Part shown: positions 9,901-17,389 of the stretch, piece by piece
Layout: the number at the start of each line of letters is the position of its first letter
How positions within the stretch are numbered: the first letter of the stretch is position 1
From: Paraglaciecola polaris LMG 21857
Lineage (GTDB): Bacteria > Pseudomonadota > Gammaproteobacteria > Enterobacterales > Alteromonadaceae
Reading direction: 5' to 3'
DNA length: 64,000 nucleotides
Assembly (NCBI RefSeq): GCF_000315055.1
Contig: NZ_BAER01000107.1
Span: 1 to 64,000, forward strand
The notes under the pieces: model-generated
What the model was told of the DNA's origin: nothing
Databases searched by the model: none
The model's input: the letters and a program-made list of their open reading frames with translations, nothing else
Translations under genes and position numbers: made by a program

Positions 9901-10074
9901 GGGTGTAGAACTAGGGGCTTCGGTGTTTATCATTACCTGCACATTGGTAATATCCGGTACTGCGTCTATAGGCAGATTGGTGAAATTCCATATCCCCAGT
10001 CCTGCAAAACCCAATACCATTACAAAAATGAGCAGGTTGCGTTTTATCGAAAAACGTAGAATCGATTCTAACAT
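6925..10074 (-). CDS. czcA: heavy-metal efflux RND transporter, CzcA type
   Basis: A 1049-residue inner-membrane proton/metal antiporter of the HME-RND family, with paired TM bundles and large periplasmic loops. The TM4 motif DFGLLVDGAIIIVEN places D402, D408 and E415 at the same positions as the proton-relay residues described for CzcA, and differs from the CusA-type Cu/Ag motif. Divalent metals (Zn, Co, Cd or Ni) are therefore the likely substrates despite the nearby copper genes. It starts nine bases after czcB and has AGGAGC upstream of its ATG. It should assemble with the CzcB-like adaptor and CzcC-like outer-membrane channel encoded upstream. Confidence 0.94.
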   Translation of the reverse strand: MLESILRFSIKRNLLIFVMVLGFAGLGIWNFTNLPIDAVPDITNVQVMINTEAPSSTPLEVEQRVTYPLENALAGLPGLTYTRSVSRYGLSQVIAIFDDDTDVYFARQLVNERLSAARAELPSGLEPQLGPIATGLGEIFMFTVDAEPGATNEDGSPVTPMDLRTVHDWTIRPQLMRVPGVVEVNPIGGYEREILVGFKPGKLLAYGLTPADVISAIEQNNNNQGAGFVEQNGAQWLLRMPGQIEDLQALGQIPLRSINSASIRIKDVADISNGKGLRNGAATQNGREVVMSTVFMLIGENSRTVANAVGERLIEINASLPEGIVATAVYDRTKLVDKTLQTVTTNLLEGALLVIVVLFLLLGSFRAAFLTALVIPFAMLMTITGMVQSNVSANLMSLGALDFGLLVDGAIIIVENCMRRLSQAGSANQTLALKERMELVFEATREVIRPALFGVLIITAVYLPIFALEGVEGKMFHPMAITVVIALLSAMFLSITFVPAMIALLFKKPVKEKRNPIIRGATAVYRPALAWVLKGRWLVVIAASLLVILFGYQATRLGSEFAPDLDEGDIAMHALRIPGTSLSQAIALQEVLEEKIKQMPEVERVFAKIGTADVATDAVPPSVADNFIILKPRDQWPDPNKSKEQVVEELAAMVAPVPGNRYEFLQPIQMRFNEILAGVRAELAIKVFGDDFDTLALIGGEIESAISNVAGIADLQVERTTGLPMLSIEPKLEKLAQYGISKAAVQSQLSTAMGGTVAGKFYQGDIRSDIVVRLAEELRTDIDGLAYLPIQLPDGHAVPLQELATLNLVDGANQINRENGKRRIVVTANVRGRDLGSFVADIQQAIGNNVDIPAGNWVEYGGTYQKLQSASQRLSVVVPITLLMIIGLLILALSSFKDAMIIFAGVPLALTGGIAALLLRDIPFSISAAVGFIALSGIAILNGLVMVSFIRELRKDNVSLDEAIFEGALTRLRPVLTTALVAALGFVPMALNTGIGSEVQRPLATVVIGGIISSTLLTLFVIPALYRILHKEKESILTESEMVESANGN

Positions 10075-10083
10075 TACGTGCTC

Positions 10084-11334
10084 CTAGTGGTCGTGGGATG
10101 CGCCAGACTTTTCAATGTCGGCTTTAAGAATGTAACTATTTTCGCTCACGTACTCGGTGCCAGGCTCCAGCCCACCTAAGACTTCTACCCACACTTTATC
10201 CTGACGGCCTAATTCCAGCATCCGTACTTCGTATTGCTTATCTACCTTGGCGTACACTACGGTAAAATCCCGAAAGGCTTGTAAGCCGGCACGCTTGACT
10301 GCTAAGGGCACATTAATGGTAGCGAATTCAATTTCCGCCTTAACAAAACTGCCGGTGGATAACTGTCTTTTTTCATTATCAACATACACCCAGACCAATC
10401 TGGCTTGATCATCACGCACCGAAGGTTCGATATAGGCGACATTGCCAGTAAATTCTCTGGCATACCCATCAATGCTCAAGGCAACCGGTGTTCCTACTGC
10501 TACTTTTGCGTAATCATTGGGATAGACTGCCAATTGTGCAATGTAGGTAGAGGTGTTGCTAATCGTTAGCAACGTTCGCCCAGCCGTTTGCTCACCGGCA
10601 CCCGCTTTTTGTGCAGTGATGATGCCCTCCACTGGTGCTGTGATCTGAAAAGATTTCAAACTCTCATTACTTTCGACGGTTAACAATAACTGCCCCTTTT
10701 TGACGTTATCGCCTTGCTTGACATGCAGTTGTTTGATTTCTCCATCAAACCTCGCCGCAACGATGCGATTTGCACCTGGTGGCAGCATTAACCTGCCATA
10801 AACAGGGAACGTTTGGTGAAGCGTGACATGACTGGCGACTTCAGTTTTAATCTCCATCGCATCGGCAACTGCCTGCTCAATGGTGGTACGTCCTTCAAAG
10901 TTGTTGTATTTCCAGTGGTGAGTTTTACCCTGATGTTTAGCGGTAATCGTTACCACAAAGGAATGCGGCTCGTAAATCACCATATCACCGCGCAGAAATC
11001 CGTCTTGCTGATTAAATTGGATGTCATCCACAACGCCTCCAAGACGGGTGAGCTTGATATTAAGCTCAACTTTATCTGGTGATATCGGTTGTCCTTTATC
11101 CATTACCCATACACGAAACTCAGGCGGCACGCCGGTTTCAAAGATAGCCAGTTCTATGGCAAACTCACCGTCGCGCAAAATTCGACCATTGTGAGATCCT
11201 TTTTCAGGCTCTACCTGCGAGGCCCCAGGGGCTGATTCCGCTAGTACCAGGGGTGATATTAAGTAAGTCAGCCCCAGCAAAATAGTGGTTGTTAATACTG
11301 AGATGATATTTTTGTTCTTCATAAAATTTCTCAT
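10084..11334 (-). CDS. czcB: RND periplasmic adaptor, CzcB type
   Basis: Membrane-fusion protein linking the CzcA-like pump to the CzcC-like channel. It has an N-terminal signal/anchor (about residues 10-32), a CzcB-type extra N-terminal domain (about 45-140), a lipoyl/barrel-sandwich region (FDGEIKQLHVKQGDNVKKGQ, about 190-210), an adaptor beta-barrel, and a His-containing C-terminal tail GASHDH. It overlaps the end of czcC by four bases (ATGA). A second in-frame ATG at 11322 (residue 5), preceded by TGAGAA, is an equally plausible start. The product may also carry metal to the pump, as known for CusB/CzcB relatives. Confidence 0.9.
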   Translation of the reverse strand: MRNFMKNKNIISVLTTTILLGLTYLISPLVLAESAPGASQVEPEKGSHNGRILRDGEFAIELAIFETGVPPEFRVWVMDKGQPISPDKVELNIKLTRLGGVVDDIQFNQQDGFLRGDMVIYEPHSFVVTITAKHQGKTHHWKYNNFEGRTTIEQAVADAMEIKTEVASHVTLHQTFPVYGRLMLPPGANRIVAARFDGEIKQLHVKQGDNVKKGQLLLTVESNESLKSFQITAPVEGIITAQKAGAGEQTAGRTLLTISNTSTYIAQLAVYPNDYAKVAVGTPVALSIDGYAREFTGNVAYIEPSVRDDQARLVWVYVDNEKRQLSTGSFVKAEIEFATINVPLAVKRAGLQAFRDFTVVYAKVDKQYEVRMLELGRQDKVWVEVLGGLEPGTEYVSENSYILKADIEKSGASHDH

Positions 11335-12617
11335 TGGGAAATGGACGAGCCAGTCAGGCGTTGAATTTCAATATGTTGCAGGTGCAAACTTTCATATGCG
11401 TCTAATAATCGCGACTTAGCTGTCAGCAATTCCTGTCGAACATTGTTCCACTGGGTATAATTGAGCTTGCCGATGTCGAAGGCACTAGACGCATCTGACA
11501 AGGCATTTTCTAACAGCGGTATAATACGTTGCTGTATGGTGTCGATAACATGTCGTGAATGCCCCATTTCCTGAAGCAGCACGTAAAGTTGTGCGTCTAG
11601 CTTTTGTAACAAAGCACTGGCTTCATCAGCTAATACTTCCTGCTGTGCTTGTAATGCGGCAATCTTGCCAGCGTTGCGGTTGTTATTTCCCCATGGGATT
11701 GAGATCCCGGCAACTAAGCCGAAATCATCCGTCGCTTCGTACCGGCGCACACCGGCTGACAATTGCCATTGCGGCTTAGCCTCTATGCGAGCCACCTCTA
11801 TTTGCGACTGAGCAATACGTCGCTGCGTGGCAAACTTGGCCAGTAGAGGCTGATTCTTCAGCTTGTCTAATTGCGATTCCACAGACGGGTTAGCGGGCAG
11901 TGCCAGCAAATTACCGCTCACTTGATAGGCTTTACCAGCCTCCCCCAACATTGACGTCAATTGATAATAACTGGCTGTTAATTCATGTTCCAAATCCTCA
12001 ATGGCAAGTTCACGGCGCACCTGTTCAGCTTCGGCTTGTAATTTTTCAACATTGGAGCTTTTACCCGCGTCAACCCGCTTACTTATGGCACTGTGTACAT
12101 CCTGTGCCTGTTGCAGGGCGATTTTATTGAGCTTTAATCGCTCATCTTTTATCAGTATTTGAATGAATTTTTTGGCGGTATGGGAGGCCAAGTCCAAAGA
12201 GGCTATCCGCTGCTCTACCTCAAGTTGGCCAGTCTGAGATTTTGCTGCGGCGATACGACTATCAATCTGTTTCTGCTGTAGCATCCAAGTAAATGTCAAA
12301 GTCGATTGCATACTGCGCAACGCACTATGATCGCCATTACCCAGCGCATCTTCTATCATAAGCCCAACCTGCGGACGTTCACGTACACTGGCTTGTTGAA
12401 CCAAACCTTTCTGCATGCGATATCTAGGCACAAAGGCATTAATTTCAGGGTGTTGTTGCAACGTTAGGGAAACAGCTTGCGACAAGGTTAATACCGGGCC
12501 TGATCCAGGGATAACTTCAGCAGAAGCTGAAAGTACCAGCGAGAGACTCAGCAAACCCGCGCAAAACCGACTGGCAATCGGTTTTTTAGGTGCGCTGATT
12601 CGAAAAAATAGCTTCAT
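11331..12617 (-). CDS. czcC: TolC-family outer-membrane channel, CzcC type
   Basis: A 428-residue outer-membrane efflux protein with signal peptide (about residues 15-33) and two long alpha-helical coiled-coil repeats separated by beta segments (LSLTLQQHPEI near the start; GISIPWGNNNRNAGKI near residue 305), characteristic of the TolC/CzcC family. It provides the exit duct for the tripartite metal pump. It starts 13 bases after the M56 protease gene and overlaps czcB by four bases. A 23-base inverted-repeat element also found in the operon promoter region lies within codons 11-19 (12563-12585). Confidence 0.88.
   Translation of the reverse strand: MKLFFRISAPKKPIASRFCAGLLSLSLVLSASAEVIPGSGPVLTLSQAVSLTLQQHPEINAFVPRYRMQKGLVQQASVRERPQVGLMIEDALGNGDHSALRSMQSTLTFTWMLQQKQIDSRIAAAKSQTGQLEVEQRIASLDLASHTAKKFIQILIKDERLKLNKIALQQAQDVHSAISKRVDAGKSSNVEKLQAEAEQVRRELAIEDLEHELTASYYQLTSMLGEAGKAYQVSGNLLALPANPSVESQLDKLKNQPLLAKFATQRRIAQSQIEVARIEAKPQWQLSAGVRRYEATDDFGLVAGISIPWGNNNRNAGKIAALQAQQEVLADEASALLQKLDAQLYVLLQEMGHSRHVIDTIQQRIIPLLENALSDASSAFDIGKLNYTQWNNVRQELLTAKSRLLDAYESLHLQHIEIQRLTGSSISQ
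12563..12585. repeat. inverted repeat, copy inside czcC
   Basis: Arms AAAACCGA (12563-12570) and TCGGTTTT (12578-12585) flank the spacer CTGGCAA. The 23 bases differ by one base from the element at 14041-14063. The asymmetric spacer is retained in the same orientation, which argues for a specific recognition site or a dispersed element rather than chance palindromy. This copy is 33-55 bases inside the czcC coding region. Confidence 0.6.
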
Positions 12618-12630
12618 GCCCTATCCTTAT

Positions 12631-13611
12631 TTAGTGGGTGAAAAAAGTTTCAATAAAATGGTGGAAACTATCGACGGTAGAGACGGCGAATAATGGCGCA
12701 CCAATGAATGCGGCTATTGCAACAACCAATGCCAACACAGGTGTTTTTTCTAATGGCGAAACTAGCCTGTAGACCCGCTGGCTAATTTGTTCATTGGCAA
12801 AGTAACTGAGTTGCATGCCATCGCAATTGATAGGGAGTTTTTGCTGCAACTTAGCCACGTTTATTAAAGTTTGTGCTACATCCAGACTGTCATGAAAATG
12901 TGTAACGGCATGATCAGCCATCTGTTCTGTTAAAAGGCTGTAGTGCTGCATTAAAATATTATTGACGGACTTTGGGTAAAAACGGCAAAACAGTGCAAAG
13001 ATCATTTTAAACAAAGGATCATAAGCTCGCACATGAGCAAGTTCGTGCTGGATGATAATATCTAGCTCTTGCTGATCCACTTGTTTTTGCAAGGCGGTGG
13101 TTAAGTAAACCTTCGGTGACAGTAGCCCAGATGTAAACGCTGTCGGAATAGTTAACTGGAGGGAATAAACCTGGTGACTATTGTGATTGGGCATTTCATT
13201 GGTGTCACAAAGCTCAAGCAAATTGTCCATGGAAAGTGATTTTTTTCGGCTCTGGATGGCAATAACAACCAACATCCAAGTCAAAATTAAGCTGCACACT
13301 AACAATGTCAAACCATGCCAGCTAGTGAACGTGAACAAATCTGCATGATGCCAGTGAGCGAAGTTTGCAATCCAAGATGCAGACATACCTCCTTCCAGCC
13401 GAGGCCAAAATATTGCGACACAAATTGCCCCTATCCACCAAGGTCCCGTGGCCAGCAACCACAGGGCTAACTTGCGGATACGGAAAGTGAAATGGCTCAG
13501 TTTTGAGAAACACAAGGGAGCCGATACTGACAGCACCACCACGCCAATAAAAAATGCCAGCAACGCCACACTCATTAGATTCAGAGTAATAGCCAAACTT
13601 CCCACTAACAT
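12631..13611 (-). CDS. M56-family (BlaR1/MecR1-like) membrane metalloprotease
   Basis: A 326-residue membrane protease with three N-terminal hydrophobic segments (about residues 2-32, 48-70, 100-120), then a zinc-protease domain with HELAH (H189-E190...H193) and a downstream glutamate in EQMADHAV, followed by a final membrane helix near residue 290. It ends there and lacks the C-terminal penicillin-binding sensor domain of BlaR1/MecR1. By analogy it would cleave or inactivate the BlaI-type repressor encoded eight bases upstream when a signal is perceived. Its place at the head of a metal-efflux operon suggests metal or envelope stress as the signal; this is inference. Confidence 0.83.
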   Translation of the reverse strand: MLVGSLAITLNLMSVALLAFFIGVVVLSVSAPLCFSKLSHFTFRIRKLALWLLATGPWWIGAICVAIFWPRLEGGMSASWIANFAHWHHADLFTFTSWHGLTLLVCSLILTWMLVVIAIQSRKKSLSMDNLLELCDTNEMPNHNSHQVYSLQLTIPTAFTSGLLSPKVYLTTALQKQVDQQELDIIIQHELAHVRAYDPLFKMIFALFCRFYPKSVNNILMQHYSLLTEQMADHAVTHFHDSLDVAQTLINVAKLQQKLPINCDGMQLSYFANEQISQRVYRLVSPLEKTPVLALVVAIAAFIGAPLFAVSTVDSFHHFIETFFTH

Positions 13612-13619
13612 ATTTATGG

Positions 13620-13997
13620 TTACCCTCTGCGCAGTTTTCGTTGTTGCTCTATGAGCTGTTCCAGCTTGTCTAATTGAGCATCATCCAGATTTGCAGAAGC
13701 TGAACTAAAGGCCGCAATCAGACTATGTTCACCTTGCTCAACAAAATCACTGGTGACATTGGTGATTAATTTGGCGAGTAAGGCTTCCCGATTAACCTTG
13801 GTGCGATATAAATGGGCATGGCCTTGTTTAGTTCGACTTAACAACCCTTTTTTAAACAGTCTATCCAACGTACTTTGGATAGTATTCAGTGAATTGGCCC
13901 GAGTCTGACCAAGGACACTATGGACTTGTTTTGCATCAGCCACTTTTTCTGACCACAGGTATTGCAGCACCAGTTTTTCCAATTCGCCTAATTGCAT
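13620..13997 (-). CDS. BlaI/MecI/CopY-family transcriptional repressor
   Basis: A 125-residue winged-helix repressor: MQLGELEKLVLQYLW opens the domain, SLNTIQSTLDRLFKKGL is the recognition-helix region, and LLSRTKQGHAHLYRT forms the wing; the C-terminal helices serve dimerisation and hold the usual protease-sensitive area. First gene of the minus-strand efflux operon and directly followed by its M56 partner. It probably represses its own operon and perhaps the divergent DUF3147 gene from the shared 92-base promoter region, which contains two inverted repeats. The CopY name in the family does not prove copper sensing: the CxC metal hook of CopY is not seen here. Confidence 0.88.
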   Translation of the reverse strand: MQLGELEKLVLQYLWSEKVADAKQVHSVLGQTRANSLNTIQSTLDRLFKKGLLSRTKQGHAHLYRTKVNREALLAKLITNVTSDFVEQGEHSLIAAFSSASANLDDAQLDKLEQLIEQQRKLRRG

Positions 13998-14089
13998 GAC
14001 ATATTTCTCTTCGCATAATGGGCATTATAGTGGCAGAATAAAAACCGACAGGCAATCGGTTTTTATATCTAACAATAAAAAGGCATACT
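13998..14089. promoter_or_regulatory. divergent promoter/operator region, blaI-like and DUF3147
   Basis: The 92 bases between divergent genes must hold both promoters. Two inverted repeats stand out: ATAATG-GG-CATTAT at 14015-14028 and the perfect 11-base arms at 14038-14048 and 14056-14066. Either could be the repressor operator. Neither shows the TACA-TGTA core typical of BlaI/CopY operators. Confidence 0.5.
14038..14066. repeat. perfect 11-bp inverted repeat, promoter copy
   Basis: Arms ATAAAAACCGA (14038-14048) and TCGGTTTTTAT (14056-14066) flank spacer CAGGCAA. The core 23 bases differ by one base from the copy at 12563-12585. Location between the repressor gene and its divergent neighbour is typical for an operator. 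Confidence 0.65.
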
Positions 14090-14443
14090 ATGGGATGGTT
14101 AATAACGAAATATCTGATCACCGCAACAATTGTGGTGGCTGTATCAGAAATCGCAAAAAAAAGTGACAAACTAGGGGCGCTAATAGTGGCATTACCCCTT
14201 GTCACTATTCTGGCAATGATTTGGCTTCACGTTGAGAGGCAACCAATGGAAAAAATAGCCAATCACGCATGGTATACGTTCTGGTATGTAGTGCCAACAC
14301 TTCCGATGTTTTTGCTATTTCCGATGTTGCTACAAAAGTTTGGCTTCTGGCAGTCACTGATTATCAGTGCTGTGATCACCGTAATTTGTTTTTGGCTCTT
14401 CGCACTGGTGGTTAAGAGCTTTGGGGTTGATTTATTGCCGTAG
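14090..14443 (+). CDS. DUF3147-family small membrane protein
   Basis: A 117-residue membrane protein with four hydrophobic segments (about residues 3-20, 28-46, 62-82, 88-110). The phrases KSDKLGALIVALPLVTILAMIWLH and FWYVVPTLPMFLLFPMLL match the DUF3147 family as I recall it. The function of this family is not established. It is transcribed divergently from the BlaI-type repressor and likely shares its operator region, so a role in the same stress response is possible but unproven. It may instead mark the edge of the metal-resistance block, because the next genes belong to the chemotaxis locus. Confidence 0.75.
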   Translation: MGWLITKYLITATIVVAVSEIAKKSDKLGALIVALPLVTILAMIWLHVERQPMEKIANHAWYTFWYVVPTLPMFLLFPMLLQKFGFWQSLIISAVITVICFWLFALVVKSFGVDLLP

Positions 14444-14808
14444 AAGCTTAACCAGCTCCTTAAAATTTTTTTGTCAAATGCCTTAATAGCTTATTAAAGC
14501 GAACTTACAAAGTATATGAAGGTCCGCAGCCACTTCTCGCTCAAAGGCAAACTGATATTTTAATTTGTTGGTTATTTTACATATTTCGTAATGTAAAATA
14601 CTGTCGTCGCTCCTTACTGAGGCATCTGCCACCAAGCAAAAACTGACGGTTACCGGTAGAAATTGAAAACTGAGGGTGAATTTTGATTGAGAAGGTAGAT
14701 GATGAAGGGGCGCTCCGCTTTAGGTAAGAAGCGATGTCAAAGCTCGCAGGATAAACGGATTGCACTACATCCTAATAGCCCAGAGCTAACTAGCAAGAAA
14801 AAATATGG
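14444..14808. other. intergenic region between metal block and motility locus
   Basis: About 365 bases with no well-supported gene. A perfect 10-base inverted repeat (TATTTTACAT 14573-14582; ATGTAAAATA 14591-14600) is present. A 62-codon minus-strand reading frame at 14577-14765 has an odd, Ser/Tyr-rich composition and no recognisable domain; I do not call it a gene. The segment lies at a functional boundary and could be a relic of a mobile element. Confidence 0.4.
14573..14600. repeat. 10-bp inverted repeat with 8-base spacer
   Basis: Perfect arms TATTTTACAT and ATGTAAAATA flank ATTTCGTA. It is AT-rich and not followed by a terminator-like T-run on either strand. It might be a protein-binding site or the scar of an insertion. 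Confidence 0.4.
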
Positions 14809-15213
14809 TTAACCTTTATGAAGATTATAAATCAGCTCGGCTTCTGCTTTAGGCATATCACATTCACGCATCAATTCCTCTACAGAATAACCACCTGCAA
14901 CTAGCTTAGCCGCTTGTTGATACAGACGACTTTGCGGATCCTGGTTGGCGAGCTGCTCTTGCTGAGTCGCAGTTTGTTTAACCATGGTAACCAAAGCTTT
15001 AATTTTATCTCCCATGCCGATACTACCAACACGTACTTCTTGCAGCTCTTGTTGGTTCGCCAAAAGCTGTTCTTGCAATACGCTCAACTGGGCTTGCTGT
15101 TGCTGACACTCTGCATGTAGCAGCGAAATACGCTTTGCCAGAACAGAACAAACACCAATGAATAATACGATAGCAATCACAATAACCAAATATATTAGAT
15201 GACTTATTTCCAC
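14809..15213 (-). CDS. DUF2802 protein of chemotaxis locus
   Basis: A 134-residue protein with one N-terminal membrane helix (residues about 5-27), a Gln/Glu-rich coiled coil (about 30-95), and a C-terminal DUF2802-like segment (YQQAAKLVAGGYSVEELMRECDMPKAEAELIYNL) resembling a small helix-turn-helix. Proteins of this kind sit immediately after cheW in the polar-flagellar loci of many gammaproteobacteria; their precise role is not established to my knowledge. It is the last gene of the motility locus in this window, 37 bases after cheW. Confidence 0.8.
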   Translation of the reverse strand: MEISHLIYLVIVIAIVLFIGVCSVLAKRISLLHAECQQQQAQLSVLQEQLLANQQELQEVRVGSIGMGDKIKALVTMVKQTATQQEQLANQDPQSRLYQQAAKLVAGGYSVEELMRECDMPKAEAELIYNLHKG

Positions 15214-15250
15214 ATTTGCGTCCAGTAAAGTTAACGGGGAACGTAACGAA

Positions 15251-15745
15251 CTAAATATTCGTTAGCTCTTCCCACTCTTCATCGCTCAACAGCTTGTTTA
15301 GATCAACCAAAATCAACAGCTGACCATCACGATTACTAACGCCCTGAATAAACTTAGCACTTTCTTCTGTACCGACATTAGGTGCGCTTTCGATCTCTGA
15401 CGAACGTAAATAAACGACTTCAGCAACACTATCAACTAATATTCCCACCACCTGCTCTTCAGATTCAATGATCACGATACGTGTGCTGTCGGTCACCTCC
15501 GTTGGCTCTAATCCAAAACGAGAACGGGTATCAATAACAGTCACCACGTTTCCACGAAGATTGATAATACCTAGCACATAGTCAGGTGCACCCGGGACTG
15601 GCGCAATTTCGGTGTGGCGTAAAACTTCCTGCACTTGCATAACGTTAATGCCGTAGGTCTCTTCACCTAACTTGTAGGTTACCCACTGTAATACTTCATC
15701 GTTGCGGTCAGAAGGTGCACTACTTGATGTTCTTTCATCCGTCAT
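15251..15745 (-). CDS. cheW: chemotaxis coupling protein CheW
   Basis: A 164-residue CheW protein that couples methyl-accepting receptors to the CheA kinase in polar arrays. A single CheW domain spans about residues 18-160, with LQWVTYKLGEETYGINVMQVQEVLRHTEIAPVP, GIINLRGNVVTVID and the C-terminal NRDGQLLILVDLNKLL segment. It follows parP by 24 bases in the cheYZAB-parC-parP-cheW operon. Nothing unusual is seen. Confidence 0.95.
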   Translation of the reverse strand: MTDERTSSSAPSDRNDEVLQWVTYKLGEETYGINVMQVQEVLRHTEIAPVPGAPDYVLGIINLRGNVVTVIDTRSRFGLEPTEVTDSTRIVIIESEEQVVGILVDSVAEVVYLRSSEIESAPNVGTEESAKFIQGVSNRDGQLLILVDLNKLLSDEEWEELTNI

Positions 15746-15769
15746 CTTTTTTACTCCAGCATCATTTTG

Positions 15770-16543
15770 CTAGTTGTCATTACTATTCATACCCTGGTGT
15801 AGCAATCGAATAAGTTGCTTCACATTTACCAGGGCACACATTTTTTTCTTTACCATGCCGCTTAGCCAAGTACGTTTACCATCAAACTTGCGCCATTTCA
15901 CATCATCCGGTTGCAACGTGACAGTGTCAATAATACGTTCACAAGCCAACCCCCATCCACTATCATCTAACATGATCAGGTATTTATTTGTTGCCGAATC
16001 AGCTAGTTGTTCATTACATTTATCGGGCATGACCCACATCGCGGTATCCACCACGTTCATTTTTTCATCACGATGTAACATGACACCTTTGAACCACTTG
16101 GGCTTACCGATGAGCGGCGTGACGTCTGCTAGTTGATGTATCCCCCCTAACTCAGTTAGCGGTAATGCTAAAGATAATCCCGCCACTTCGAAAATAAGAG
16201 CCTGAAAGGGTTGTGTATACATCCCTGTATCTTGAGCTGCTAAATTAGCCGCTGCATCTATGGACGCTTGAGCTTCAGGGACGAGCTCAGGTTCCGCTGG
16301 AAGAGAAAGATCATCATCAGCCTGGCCAACTTGCTCTTGCGGACGCTCCCTGCGCATGTTGTAACTGACGGTTTGCTCTTGTGTTATGTCATTCGCCTCA
16401 GGCATATCAGAAAGTAATACTGACGCTGAGTCCAATAACCGACTAACTTGTTCGAGCGGTTCCTTTTGAGCGACGTCTTCGGTGAGTAAGGAAGATAGGT
16501 ATTCTTCCATCACGTCTTTTTTACCAACGATTTTTTTACTCAT
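15770..16543 (-). CDS. parP: ParP-like CheW-domain protein, array tether
   Basis: A 257-residue protein with a variable Pro/Glu/Gln-rich N-terminal half (about 1-110) and a diverged CheW-like domain (about 112-250: FQALIFEVAGLSLALPLTEL, WFKGVMLHRDEKMNVVD, CALVNVKQLIRLL). Size, layout and position directly after the ParA-like gene match ParP of Vibrio, which binds ParC and CheA and keeps arrays at the pole. Its start overlaps the parC stop by four bases (ATGA), indicating coupled translation. Assignment is from context and domain layout. Confidence 0.83.
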   Translation of the reverse strand: MSKKIVGKKDVMEEYLSSLLTEDVAQKEPLEQVSRLLDSASVLLSDMPEANDITQEQTVSYNMRRERPQEQVGQADDDLSLPAEPELVPEAQASIDAAANLAAQDTGMYTQPFQALIFEVAGLSLALPLTELGGIHQLADVTPLIGKPKWFKGVMLHRDEKMNVVDTAMWVMPDKCNEQLADSATNKYLIMLDDSGWGLACERIIDTVTLQPDDVKWRKFDGKRTWLSGMVKKKMCALVNVKQLIRLLHQGMNSNDN

Positions 16544-17319
16544 TTCGCCACCTCTAACAAACGTAAATGGCGCAGCAGGCTGGTATAAGCTAAAACCCCC
16601 CGCGCCTTTGGCGCATGAATAGATGGCAGTGCATGGTTTGCACTAGCATCGCGAAATTTTGTATCAATCGGGATCAACCCTTGCCAAACTTTATCACCAT
16701 GTGTTTCGCGCAAAGTATGATAAGCCCCTATCGCCGCCTTAACACGCTTATCAAACATAGTAGGCACTATGGTGTAACAAAATTCTTTACGCAAAGATTG
16801 TTGCATAATCTGCAGGGAATCCAGCATTCGCTCTAGCCCCTTTAGTGCCAAAAACTCGGTTTGCACTGGTATCACAACACGAGTGGATGCTGCTAATGCA
16901 TTGACCATAAGTACGCCAAGCACGGGTGGGCAATCGATAAGTGCATATTCAAATTCATCATCTATCAAGGCGAGTGCTTTTTTCAAAATCAGTCCCATGC
17001 CACTTTGATTACCAAGCTTACGATCCAATGTCGCCAGCGCCATACTTGCGGGTAAAATAAATAGCGAATCAAGTTTGGTCGAGCATAGACAATCTAAAAC
17101 GGCCTCTTTATCCAAGGGTTTATCATCAACAAACACGTCATATAAACTGTGGGACAAATCGTCAGAATCTATTCCAAAATAATAACTCATAGATGCATGA
17201 GGATCAGTGTCGACTAAAATCACTTTTGCTCCTCGCTCGGCTAACAAACCACCAAGGGTGACAGTAGTCGTGGTTTTCCCGACCCCCCCTTTTTGATTTG
17301 CAACGGTCCACACCTTCAC
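16540..17319 (-). CDS. parC: ParC, ParA-like ATPase for chemotaxis-array positioning
   Basis: A 259-residue ParA/MinD-superfamily ATPase with deviant Walker A (KGGVGKTT, residues 10-17), VDTDPHASMSYYFG, and Walker B-like ALIDCPPVLGVLMVNAL. Located between cheB and parP, it corresponds to ParC, which directs chemotaxis arrays to the cell pole, rather than to chromosomal ParA, which would be paired with parB. The start is GTG with AAGG eight bases upstream. The distance from cheB (70 bases) and the coupled parP start are consistent with one operon. Confidence 0.88.
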   Translation of the reverse strand: MKVWTVANQKGGVGKTTTTVTLGGLLAERGAKVILVDTDPHASMSYYFGIDSDDLSHSLYDVFVDDKPLDKEAVLDCLCSTKLDSLFILPASMALATLDRKLGNQSGMGLILKKALALIDDEFEYALIDCPPVLGVLMVNALAASTRVVIPVQTEFLALKGLERMLDSLQIMQQSLRKEFCYTIVPTMFDKRVKAAIGAYHTLRETHGDKVWQGLIPIDTKFRDASANHALPSIHAPKARGVLAYTSLLRHLRLLEVAK

Positions 17320-17389
17320 GTTAATTACCTTTTAGTGGTTTGCTGATTAATATACGCATTATTTCCAAAAACTGAATTGAGATAAAGGT

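Noticed and set aside
10084-11334. Assignment of the pump as CusCBA (copper/silver)
   Set aside because: The pump's TM4 motif DFGLLVDG with D402/D408/E415 is of the CzcA divalent-metal type, and no CusF-like protein is present.
14577-14765. 62-codon minus-strand frame between DUF3147 and DUF2802 genes
   Set aside because: No domain, unusual composition and no convincing start; treated as non-coding, possibly relic DNA.
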